From Pseudogemmobacter bohemicus (GTDB taxonomy: Bacteria > Pseudomonadota > Alphaproteobacteria > Rhodobacterales > Rhodobacteraceae), in assembly GCF_003290025.1 (NCBI RefSeq), contig NZ_QNHG01000002.1, forward strand, positions 772,417 through 836,416: a stretch of DNA of 64,000 bases. The letters are read 5' to 3'. Shown here piece after piece: positions 43,896-51,766 of the stretch. The position numbers and the translations under genes were made by a program. Each line of letters starts with the position of its first letter. Within the stretch, counting starts at the first letter, position 1. The notes beneath the pieces were generated by a model. That model saw nothing but the letters and a program-made list of their open reading frames with translations, did no database searches and was not told the DNA's origin.

Positions 43896-43914
43896 GTTCG
43901 TTAATAGCGAAATT
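43896..43914 (+). promoter_or_regulatory. Operator 2 of the XRE-cupin regulator (predicted)
   Basis: GTTCGTTAATAGCGAAATT, a near-palindrome (TTCGTTAATAGCGAA), lies 62 bases before the start of the binding-protein gene. It differs from the site at 43217-43235 only in the two central bases. Confidence 0.65.
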
Positions 43915-43975
43915 ATAGTTGACGGAATCGAAGAACGGCTTCACGCTCTGTGAAAACAGAACAGGGAGCAATTTG

Positions 43976-44809
43976 ATGAATACCCACCTCGGCAGATGTA
44001 AGAGACCGGTCACAGCGGCACTGGCCGCGGCTGTTGTCGCCGCCGCCTCGCCCCTCGCCGCCCAGACCGCGCCGGAATTTGCGGCAGATGGCTTTTCGGT
44101 CTGCGTTGACCCGACATTCCCGCCGATGGAATTCATGGCGGATGCCGCCGATAAAGACCCGAGCGGTGTCGATATTGATGTTGCCCGTGCGCTTGCTGGT
44201 CTTTGGGGGGTCGATGCCAGTTTCGTCAGTATGGATTTCGCGGGCCTTCTGCCCAGCCTTGAGGCCGGTCGCTGCGACGCAGTGATTTCCGGCACCGTGC
44301 TGCGCGAGGACCGGCTGAAGACCTTCAATGCGGTTCCCTATCTCGACACAGCCACCGTGCTGATCGCCGGTAAGGGGGCGCCTGCCGTCTCTGATATTGC
44401 CGAACTGGCGGGTAAAACCGTGGCGGTGCAGTCCGGCACGTCTTACCCGGGCCGCATGGAAGAGCTGAATGCAGAGCTGGAGGCCGCAGGCCATGCGCCG
44501 ACCAAAATCCAGCAATATCCCAAGCAAAGCGATGCGATCCAGCAATTGCTGGTTGGGCGGGCGGCCTATGTCGTGACCCAGGACACCGAAATCGCTTATC
44601 GCGAGATGCAGGATCCCGGCAAATTCGACGTGGTTTTCACCATGCCAGCTGCCGCGTTCGAGCCCTTTTCGGTCTATCTGCGCAAGGATGATGCCGAGAC
44701 CGCAAAGGTCGGCGAGGCGGTGAAAGCCCTGGTCGCAAATGGCGAGCTGCTGAAAATCGTCGAGAAATGGAACCTGTCGCCCAGCCAGCTGAACGGCATA
44801 GGCGAATAA
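43976..44809 (+). CDS. Polar amino acid-type ABC transporter binding protein
   Basis: A 277-residue periplasmic protein of the SBP_bac_3 family, with a Sec signal peptide (cleavage near LAAQ, about residue 29). Family blocks: VCVDPTFPPMEFM, SGVDIDVARALAG, GRCDAVISGTVLREDRL and LAGKTVAVQSGTSYPG. ACAGGGAGCAATTTG supports the ATG at 43976. It is followed by one permease and one ATPase. Ligands of this family are amino acids and related cationic compounds, which suits the ureohydrolase downstream; a guanidino acid is inferred. Confidence 0.9.
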   Translation: MNTHLGRCKRPVTAALAAAVVAAASPLAAQTAPEFAADGFSVCVDPTFPPMEFMADAADKDPSGVDIDVARALAGLWGVDASFVSMDFAGLLPSLEAGRCDAVISGTVLREDRLKTFNAVPYLDTATVLIAGKGAPAVSDIAELAGKTVAVQSGTSYPGRMEELNAELEAAGHAPTKIQQYPKQSDAIQQLLVGRAAYVVTQDTEIAYREMQDPGKFDVVFTMPAAAFEPFSVYLRKDDAETAKVGEAVKALVANGELLKIVEKWNLSPSQLNGIGE

Positions 44810-44828
44810 GGGCAAAGACTGAACGGCC

Positions 44829-45554
44829 ATGAGTTTCGATCCCTCAACCTTTTGGGAGGCCCTGTTTTCATGGCCCTTCCTGCGCGGCGCATTGCTTACG
44901 CTTGGGCTGACAATCGCCGCGCATCTGACCGCGATCCTGATCGCATTGCCGCTGGCGGTGGTCCTGAACGGGCCACCCTCGGTGCTGCGCAAACTGATCA
45001 CCGCCTATGTCGGGTTCTTCCGGGCGGTGCCGACGCTTTTGCAGCTTTTGTTCGTCTGGAACGCGCTGCCGCAGATCTTCCCGATCTTCCGCGAGGAATG
45101 GTTCACGCCCTTTCTCGCGGCCTGGATCGCGCTTTCGCTGAACGAATCCGCCTATCAGGTCGAGATCAACCGATCCGCGCTGTCAGCCGTCGATGGCGGG
45201 CAGATGGCGGCAGGCCAGGCGATTGGCCTGAAGAAGTCGCATATCTACCGCTATATCATGCTGCCCCAGGCGCTGCGCGTGGCGCTGCCGCCGACGATGA
45301 ACGAATTCATCACGCTGCTGAAGCTCACCTCACTCGCCTCGATCATTTCCTTGCAGGAATTGATGACCGTCACCCAGATCAATGTCGCGCGCACCTTCCA
45401 GTTCTCTGAATATTACGCGGTGGCACTGACCTGGTATCTGGTCATGGTCTATAGCCTGATGGGGCTGCAAAAACTGGTCGAACGCCGTTTCCGCTGGTCA
45501 AGCCGTACCGAGGCCGCAGCCCTCGCTGAAACCCGTCGCAGCAGGGGGTGGTAA
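44829..45554 (+). CDS. Polar amino acid ABC transporter permease
   Basis: A 241-residue inner-membrane permease of the HisM/GlnP family. The EAA loop is seen around EINRSALSAVDGGQMAAGQA with QALRVALPPTMNEFITLLK after it. Several hydrophobic segments are visible. Only one permease gene is present, so a homodimer is expected. The ribosome site is weak, so coupling to the upstream gene 19 bases away is possible. Confidence 0.9.
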   Translation: MSFDPSTFWEALFSWPFLRGALLTLGLTIAAHLTAILIALPLAVVLNGPPSVLRKLITAYVGFFRAVPTLLQLLFVWNALPQIFPIFREEWFTPFLAAWIALSLNESAYQVEINRSALSAVDGGQMAAGQAIGLKKSHIYRYIMLPQALRVALPPTMNEFITLLKLTSLASIISLQELMTVTQINVARTFQFSEYYAVALTWYLVMVYSLMGLQKLVERRFRWSSRTEAAALAETRRSRGW

Positions 45555-45557
45555 AAG

Positions 45558-46280
45558 ATGATCAGCCTCAGAAACGTCAATAAGAATTACGGCACCTTCC
45601 ATGCGCTGAAAGATGTCAGCCTGGAGATCGCCCAGGGCGAAAAAGTGGTGATCTGCGGCCCCTCGGGTTCGGGTAAATCGACGCTGATCCGCTGCGTGAA
45701 TCATCTGGAGCCGCATGACAGCGGCGAAATCCGGCTCGACGGGCTTGAGGTGGGCGCGGCCCGGGATGTGCTGAAGGTCCGGCGCACCGCAGGGATGGTG
45801 TTCCAGAATTTCAACCTCTTCCCGCATCTTACCGTGCTGGAGAACTGCATCCTCGCGCCGAAACTCACCGGCGCGGTGAGCGACCGCGAGGCGCGGAAGA
45901 TGGCCGAGGATTACCTTGCCCGGGTCCATATCCTGGATCAGGCCTGGAAATATCCGATCCAGCTTTCGGGCGGGCAGCAGCAGCGGGTCGCCATTGCGCG
46001 GGCGCTTTGCATGAAGCCGAAGGTCATGCTGTTCGATGAACCGACATCGGCGCTTGACCCGGAAATGGTGGGTGAGGTGCTCGATGTGATGGGCGAGCTG
46101 GCATCCGAGGGCATGACCATGATCTGCGTCACCCATGAGATGGGGTTCGCGCGCAAGGTCGCGGATCGCGTGGTCTTTATGGATGCCGGTCGTATCGTCG
46201 AGATCGCGCCGCCCGAAACCTTCTTCGCCGCGCCGCAATCGGACCGGGCGCGCGCCTTCCTTTCTCAGATCTCGCATTGA
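45558..46280 (+). CDS. Polar amino acid ABC transporter ATPase
   Basis: A 240-residue ATPase of the GlnQ/HisP class: Walker [10 protein letters not shown], signature [15 protein letters not shown], Walker [15 protein letters not shown] and the switch His in CVTHEMGFA. It starts 3 bases after the permease stop with AGGGGGTGG as ribosome site and completes the importer. Confidence 0.95.
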   Translation: MISLRNVNKNYGTFHALKDVSLEIAQGEKVVICGPSGSGKSTLIRCVNHLEPHDSGEIRLDGLEVGAARDVLKVRRTAGMVFQNFNLFPHLTVLENCILAPKLTGAVSDREARKMAEDYLARVHILDQAWKYPIQLSGGQQQRVAIARALCMKPKVMLFDEPTSALDPEMVGEVLDVMGELASEGMTMICVTHEMGFARKVADRVVFMDAGRIVEIAPPETFFAAPQSDRARAFLSQISH

Positions 46281-46332
46281 CCGGAAGGGGCCGCACGCCC
46301 CCGGCAATGCCAATATACCCAAGGAGAATGAC

Positions 46333-47334
46333 ATGGCTGATTTCGACATCGAACAGGCCAAAAAGGATGTGGGCCGCTGGTACTGGCATGGTATCCCGAC
46401 CTTCTTCCGCTGCGAGTGGAACGAGGATCCCGCCGCCGCAGATATCGCCCTGATCGGCGTGCCGCACAGTGCCGGCAATGGCTCGACCGAGCGTGACCAG
46501 CATCTCGGGCCGCGGGCGGTCAGGAATATCTCGGCGCTCTATCGCCGCAGCCATGGCCGCTTCGGGATCACGCCCTGGGATCTGGTCACGATCAATGACG
46601 CCGGCGACACACCGCTGCCCGAGGCGATGAACAATGATGTCTCGGTCGGCCATATCGAGGCCTATGCGGCACAGTTTGAGAAGACCGGCACCCGGGTGGT
46701 GGCGATGGGCGGAGATCACGCCATCACCGGCCCGCTGGTCAAGGCCTGCGCGGGCGCGCATTCTTCGCTGACTGTCGGGCAAAAGGTCGCGCTGGTGCAT
46801 TTCGACAGCCATACCGACACGCTGATGCATCTGCCGCACTGGCTGGGCAACAAACGCTCGGCGGCGCATTGGGGCGCCTATCTCGTCGAGGAAGGCCATG
46901 TCGATGCGTCGAAATCCACGCAAGTGGGTATCCGACCGAATGTCGGCACCGCCGGGTCGCTGAACACCTCTGACGCGCTTGGCTACCGCGTCGTCGGCAT
47001 GGATGAGGTCGAGGAGATCGGCTGGAAGGGCGTGGTCGAGATCCTGCGCGAGCGGATCGGCGATGCCCCGGTCTATATCACCTTTGACCTCGACAGCCTC
47101 GACCCCTGCGATGCGCCCGGCGCGTCGAATCTGGAGCCGGGTTACCCGGGCATCCGTATTGGCGAAGCGGTTCGTATGTTGCAGGGCCTGCGCGGGCTGA
47201 ATGTTGTTGGCGGGGATGTGGTCTGCCTGATCCCGACCAAGGACAATCCGAACAAGATCACCGCGCAGAATGCTATGGTCGTCATGTTCGAGATGCTCTC
47301 GCTGATGGCCGATTACATCCACACCAATCGCTGA
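46333..47334 (+). CDS. Ureohydrolase (arginase/agmatinase superfamily)
   Basis: A 333-residue enzyme that should release urea from a guanidino compound. All six metal ligands are present: H129 (GGDH), D158, H160 and D162 (FDSHTD, where most relatives have DAHxD), and D252 and D254 (TFDLDSLDP). The N-terminus (WYWHGIPTFFRC) and NGSTERDQHLGPRAVRNIS differ from classical agmatinases, so the substrate may not be agmatine. AAGGAGAATGAC fixes the start. It lies between a cationic amino-acid-type importer and a demethylating flavoprotein. Guanidinoacetate, creatine-like, guanidinobutyrate or guanidine hydrolysis are all possible. Confidence 0.88.
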   Translation: MADFDIEQAKKDVGRWYWHGIPTFFRCEWNEDPAAADIALIGVPHSAGNGSTERDQHLGPRAVRNISALYRRSHGRFGITPWDLVTINDAGDTPLPEAMNNDVSVGHIEAYAAQFEKTGTRVVAMGGDHAITGPLVKACAGAHSSLTVGQKVALVHFDSHTDTLMHLPHWLGNKRSAAHWGAYLVEEGHVDASKSTQVGIRPNVGTAGSLNTSDALGYRVVGMDEVEEIGWKGVVEILRERIGDAPVYITFDLDSLDPCDAPGASNLEPGYPGIRIGEAVRMLQGLRGLNVVGGDVVCLIPTKDNPNKITAQNAMVVMFEMLSLMADYIHTNR

Positions 47335-47342
47335 GCGCCGCC

Positions 47343-49793
47343 ATGCATATCCCATCAAAGGCCGAAGTCGTCATCATCGGCGGCGGCATCGCGGGCTGTT
47401 CGATTGCCTGGCACCTGGCGAAACTCGGGATCACCGATGTTGTGCTGCTGGAACGCAAGCAGCTGACCTGCGGCACCACCTGGCATGCGGCGGGCCTTGT
47501 GACGCAGTTGCGCGCCTCGCAGCGGATGACTGAACTGGCACAATATACCGGTGAACTGTTCGGGCGGCTGGAGGAAGAAACCGGCCAGGCCACCGGGTTC
47601 AAGCGCAACGGCTCGCTGCGGCTGGCAAAGACTGCTGCGCGCTATGAGGAACTGGCGCGTGGCGCCTCGATGGGGCGCAATTTCGGCCTGCCGGTCGAGG
47701 CGCTGACGCCTGATGCGATCAAGGAACGCTGGGCGCCGATCTCGACCGAAGGGCTGGTCGGTGGCTTCTGGTTCCCTGATGACGGCCAGGTGAACCCTGC
47801 CGATGTGACCATGGCCTATGCCAAAGGCGCGCGGATGGGCGGCGCGAAGATCCTTGAAGGCGTCACCGTTACCAAAATCCTGCATGAAAACGGCCGCGCC
47901 TCTGGCGTGATGACCGAATTCGGCAAGATCGACGCTTCGAAAGTGGTGATCACCGGCGGTATGTGGTCGCGCGATCTGGCGGCGGATATCGGCGTGACGC
48001 TGCCACTTCATGCCGCCGAGCATTTCTATGTCGTGACCGAAGCAATCCCCGATCTGCCGCGCGAATTGCCGGTCATGTTCATGGCCGATGAGTGGAGCTA
48101 TTACAAGGAAGACGCAGGCAAGCTGCTGGTCGGCTTTTTCGAGCCGGGCGCGAAGCCCTGGGGTCAGCAAGGCATTGCGGAAAGCTTCTGCTTCGACGCG
48201 ATCCCGGAAGATATCGACCATATCTCGCCCTATCTTGAAATGGCGATGGAGCGGGTGCCGGTCTTACAGAAAACCGGGATCCAGCTCTTCTTCAACGGGC
48301 CGGAGAGCTTTACCCCCGACAACCGCTACCATCTGGGTGAGACCGCCGAGATCCGGGGGCTGTTCTCTGCCACCGGCTTCAACTCGATCGGCATCCTGTC
48401 TTCGGGCGGGGTTGGAAAATCCATGGCGTCCTGGATCGCCGATGGCCACCCGCCGGTCGAGCTGATCGACGTCGATGTGCGCCGGACGCAAAAATTCCAG
48501 CGCAACCGGAAATATCTGGAAGACCGTTCGGTCGAGACCATCGGCACGCTTTTCGACATGCACTGGCCGGGCAAACAGTTCGAGACCGCGCGCGGCGTGC
48601 GGCGTTCGCCCTTCCATGACCGGATGCTGGAGGCGGGGGCTTTTATGACCGAACTCGCCGGCTGGGAACGGCCCGGCTTCTTTGGCACTGCCGAAGAGCG
48701 CGCGACTATCGACTATTCCTATCACCGGCCCAGCTGGTTCCCGAATGTCGCCGCCGAATGCCGCAACACAGCCGAACATGTCTCGGTCTTTGATTACAGC
48801 TGCTTCGTGAAATACCGCGTCGAAGGGCCGGATGCGCTGTCCGCGCTGAACCGGATCTGCGCCGGGGATTGCGATGTTGCGCCAGGAAAGATCGTCTATA
48901 CCCAATGGCTGAACCCGCGCGGCGGGATCGAGGCCGATGTGACGGTGATCCGCGTTGCGGAATCCGAGTTCCTCGTGATCACTGTCGCGGTCTCGCAGCG
49001 CCGCGACATCAGCTGGTTCCGCCGCAACCTGCCCGAGGAGGCCCGCGCCCATATCAGCGACATCACCTCGGCCACGCCGATGCTGGCGGTGATGGGGCCG
49101 AAAGCGCGCGACCTCCTCAGCCGGGTCTCGCCCGATGATTTCTCGAATGAGGGTTTCCCCTTTGGTACTTCGCGCGAGATTGATCTCGGCTATGCGAGGG
49201 TGCGCGCCAGTCGCCTGACTTTTGTGGGGGAACTGGGGTTCGAGCTGTTGATCGACGCCGAATGCGCAGCCCATGTCTGGGAGGTGCTGGCAGAGGCTGG
49301 CAGGGGTCTCGGGCTGAAACCTGCGGGATATTTTGCGCTGAACGCGCTTCGGATGGAAAAGGGCTACCGGCATTGGGGCCATGATATCGGCGAGGAAGAC
49401 AGCCCCTATAACGCGGGCCTCGGCTTTGCCGTGGCGCTGGAGAAACCGGGCGGCTTCATTGGTCGCGAGGCGCTGCTGGCGCAAAAGGCGGAAGGTCCCC
49501 TGCGCCGCCGTCTGGTGCAGCTTCGGCTGGAGGGTGGTGACGATGCCCCGATGCTCTTCCATTATGAGCCGGTGACCCGCGACGGCGTGCTGGTCGGATC
49601 GGTGATGTCCGGGGCATATGGGCACCGCGTGGGGGCCTCGCTTGGCCTTGCCTATGTCTCCCATCCCGAGGGCGTCACGAAGGAGTGGCTTGCGAGCGGC
49701 ACATGGGAGGTCGAGGTCGCCATGAAGCGATACCGGGTCCGGGTGCAGTTCGGTTCCTGGTATGACCCTGGCGGCGCGAAAATCAAAAGCTGA
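47343..49793 (+). CDS. Sarcosine/dimethylglycine dehydrogenase-like flavoprotein with GcvT domain
   Basis: An 816-residue protein. Residues 8-380 form a DAO-type FAD domain (VVIIGGGIAGCSIAWHLA); TTWHAAGL (H48) matches the histidine that carries covalent FAD in this family. A middle FAO_M-like region is followed by a GcvT-type folate domain (about 430-810). Such enzymes oxidatively demethylate N-methyl amino acids and pass the methyl carbon to tetrahydrofolate. The gene starts 8 bases after the ureohydrolase stop with a weak ribosome site. An N-methylated product of the ureohydrolase or hydantoinase (for example sarcosine) is the likely substrate. Confidence 0.88.
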   Translation: MHIPSKAEVVIIGGGIAGCSIAWHLAKLGITDVVLLERKQLTCGTTWHAAGLVTQLRASQRMTELAQYTGELFGRLEEETGQATGFKRNGSLRLAKTAARYEELARGASMGRNFGLPVEALTPDAIKERWAPISTEGLVGGFWFPDDGQVNPADVTMAYAKGARMGGAKILEGVTVTKILHENGRASGVMTEFGKIDASKVVITGGMWSRDLAADIGVTLPLHAAEHFYVVTEAIPDLPRELPVMFMADEWSYYKEDAGKLLVGFFEPGAKPWGQQGIAESFCFDAIPEDIDHISPYLEMAMERVPVLQKTGIQLFFNGPESFTPDNRYHLGETAEIRGLFSATGFNSIGILSSGGVGKSMASWIADGHPPVELIDVDVRRTQKFQRNRKYLEDRSVETIGTLFDMHWPGKQFETARGVRRSPFHDRMLEAGAFMTELAGWERPGFFGTAEERATIDYSYHRPSWFPNVAAECRNTAEHVSVFDYSCFVKYRVEGPDALSALNRICAGDCDVAPGKIVYTQWLNPRGGIEADVTVIRVAESEFLVITVAVSQRRDISWFRRNLPEEARAHISDITSATPMLAVMGPKARDLLSRVSPDDFSNEGFPFGTSREIDLGYARVRASRLTFVGELGFELLIDAECAAHVWEVLAEAGRGLGLKPAGYFALNALRMEKGYRHWGHDIGEEDSPYNAGLGFAVALEKPGGFIGREALLAQKAEGPLRRRLVQLRLEGGDDAPMLFHYEPVTRDGVLVGSVMSGAYGHRVGASLGLAYVSHPEGVTKEWLASGTWEVEVAMKRYRVRVQFGSWYDPGGAKIKS

Positions 49794-49813
49794 CCGACCA
49801 CCCCGCGCTGACG

Positions 49814-49841
49814 AAAAAAATGGCCGCATCAGATGCGGCCA
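49814..49841 (-). terminator. Rho-independent terminator of the NCS1 permease gene
   Basis: TGGCCGCAT (49821-49829), loop CAG, ATGCGGCCA (49833-49841), a perfect 9-pair stem. On the minus strand it is followed by seven T (complement of the A-run 49814-49820). It stops the leftward permease gene and the stem alone may hinder rightward transcripts from the flavoprotein gene. Confidence 0.88.
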
Positions 49842-49863
49842 CAGTTCCGGGATGCGCCTTGTA

Positions 49864-51492
49864 TTACTGTCTCGCCAGCCCCTCCATGCTTGCGTTGCCA
49901 CTGCAGGCGCGCGCCTCGGCGCGGGCTGCAACCAGAAATTCGCTGCGATCAGACGCACAGGCGAGGCAGATCGGCTGATGGCCCGCCGAGGGGTCACGGT
50001 CCATTTCATGTGCGATATAGGCCTGGTGGCAGTGATGGCAGCGGATGCGGGCTTCCCAGGGATCATCGACTTCCTTGCGGGGGTCGCCGGGTCGCTCCTC
50101 AACAAACCAGTTGCGCTGTGCGACCATCAGGGATGCTGCGTAGATCACAACCGCGATGGCCAGCGTGACCGGAGGCGCCCAGATCCCGCCGAAACTGCCG
50201 CCGAAGATCATCATCAGGCAGCCAGTCGCAGACGCAAGGACCCAGGCTCCAAGTCCGCCCGGATTGACCAGCGGCACCCTGCCAGGCCTGAATTCCAGCT
50301 GATCCGCTCTGACACCGCGCAGGCTGCACCAGGCGATATGGGTCATGGCAACGCCCACCCAGGCGACAATGATCACGCCCTGGAATTGCAACGTCAGCAA
50401 GAGATAGCCAAAGACGTCGGTGAGCATGACCAGGAAGATCACCACTGTCATGATCCCGACCCAGACCGTACGCGGCCAGGAGATTTTGAACGCCCGGGCA
50501 AAGAAGTTCTGCATATTGGTTGAAGAGAGGTAGAAATTGATCGTGTTGATCCGGGTCTGGCTGGCCCAGACCAGCAGCACGCCGAAAGGCCCCATCAGCG
50601 CCACGATGCCGATGATCGCCGAGGTCTCGCTCAATGCGCCCTCAATCGGGATGGTGAAGGTGATGAACATCCCCACGGCGCCATTGATCAGCAGCGTGAC
50701 CACATAAAACGGGATCCCGAAGGTGATGCTGCCGTTGAAAGGCGCATCTTCCTTGCGGCCAAAGCGCGCCACATCCCAGGTCATCATCACCACGACCCAG
50801 ACCCCCATATAGACGGTAAAGGCGAACCACCAGCCAGGGACGCCGACATCGACACCGCCAGCCGGCAGCTGCGTCAGCCAGGCTCCGGAATAGCCATGCC
50901 GCGAGATTGCCCAGATCACACAGGCCACCAGCCCGAAGACATAAAGCGGCAGCAGGATGCCGTTGATCCGGTCAAGCCAGGTCCTCACGCCGCGCATCAC
51001 GAGGGGCGCGCTGTAGAGGCAGACGATGAAATACCAGAGGCTGATCGGGCCGCCGAAATAGTCCTGCAGCGCAATGGCGACGATCGAGCCCTCAGCAATG
51101 GCGTAATAGGTGATCGTGACGCCGAACAGGAGCGCGGCGAAAGTGGCGCCGACCTGACCGAAGACCGCACGGGAGAACAGGGCGACACTGGTGCCGCTGC
51201 GCGCGGCAAACCGCGCCGCGATGCTGCACAGAATGCCGTAGACCACTGTCGAGAGGGCGATCCCGATCAGGGTATTCACGGTTCCGACCGTCAGCGCGAC
51301 CATGCTGCCGACAACGACCCAGAACATTGCGCTCATCAGCCCGAACCAGGCCATCGAAAGCGAGAAGCGCGAACTTCGCCAGCTGGGCGGCACGATATGC
51401 AGAGAGAAATCTTCGGCGGCAGCCTGGCGCAGCACCTCGGGCTCATCATGGTAAATGATGTCGGGGGCAGGATGTGTTCTGGCAGTGCTCAT
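49864..51492 (-). CDS. NCS1-family permease (purine/cytosine/hydantoin type) with C-terminal Cys4 tail
   Basis: A 542-residue membrane protein with many hydrophobic segments and the NCS1 pattern (SLSMAWFGLMSAMFWVVVGS, MTWDVARFGRK). NCS1 members carry nucleobases, allantoin, hydantoins and related compounds, usually with sodium or protons. After the last membrane segment a soluble tail carries RCHHCHQAYI and PICLACAS: Cys 485, 488, 509 and 512 form a CxxC-N20-CxxC zinc-ribbon-like set. This is not a standard NCS1 part. The ATG at 51492 has GAGGAG upstream. Its location between the flavoprotein and the hydantoinase genes suggests hydantoin-type uptake. Confidence 0.88.
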   Translation of the reverse strand: MSTARTHPAPDIIYHDEPEVLRQAAAEDFSLHIVPPSWRSSRFSLSMAWFGLMSAMFWVVVGSMVALTVGTVNTLIGIALSTVVYGILCSIAARFAARSGTSVALFSRAVFGQVGATFAALLFGVTITYYAIAEGSIVAIALQDYFGGPISLWYFIVCLYSAPLVMRGVRTWLDRINGILLPLYVFGLVACVIWAISRHGYSGAWLTQLPAGGVDVGVPGWWFAFTVYMGVWVVVMMTWDVARFGRKEDAPFNGSITFGIPFYVVTLLINGAVGMFITFTIPIEGALSETSAIIGIVALMGPFGVLLVWASQTRINTINFYLSSTNMQNFFARAFKISWPRTVWVGIMTVVIFLVMLTDVFGYLLLTLQFQGVIIVAWVGVAMTHIAWCSLRGVRADQLEFRPGRVPLVNPGGLGAWVLASATGCLMMIFGGSFGGIWAPPVTLAIAVVIYAASLMVAQRNWFVEERPGDPRKEVDDPWEARIRCHHCHQAYIAHEMDRDPSAGHQPICLACASDRSEFLVAARAEARACSGNASMEGLARQ

Positions 51493-51721
51493 GAATTCCA
51501 GCTCCTCATTGGGTTTCTCTGAAATCGGAAAACCGGCTGCAGGCAGGGCAAAGGGCGGGGCCTCCAGGATCGTCAGGCTGGTGGCAGCGCCGTCACTCGC
51601 GCGTTGCCCCGAACCGCCCTGCACCCGGCCAGTCATGTTGAATGGGCGGATGCAAATCCAAGGGGGCGGTGGCAGAAAACCGGTATCCGTCTGAATTTCT
51701 TGTCTTCTGGCAGATCAGAAA

Positions 51722-51749
51722 CAGGGCGGCGGTTCATCGCGCCGCCCTG
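51722..51749 (-). terminator. Terminator-like hairpin after hyuB
   Basis: CAGGGCGGCG (51722-51731), an 8-base loop and CGCCGCCCTG (51740-51749): a perfect 10-pair stem, 17 bases past the hyuB stop. On the minus strand it is followed by a short T-rich stretch (TTTCTGATCT), so termination is likely but not ideal. Confidence 0.7.
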
Positions 51750-51766
51750 CATTTGTCCCGGTTTTC

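Noticed and set aside
43867-46332. A guanidine riboswitch near the transporter or ureohydrolase
   Set aside because: The untranslated stretches (109 and 52 bases) are short, and I could not recognise the conserved elements of ykkC-type RNAs. A covariance-model search (Infernal with the Rfam guanidine families) would settle it.
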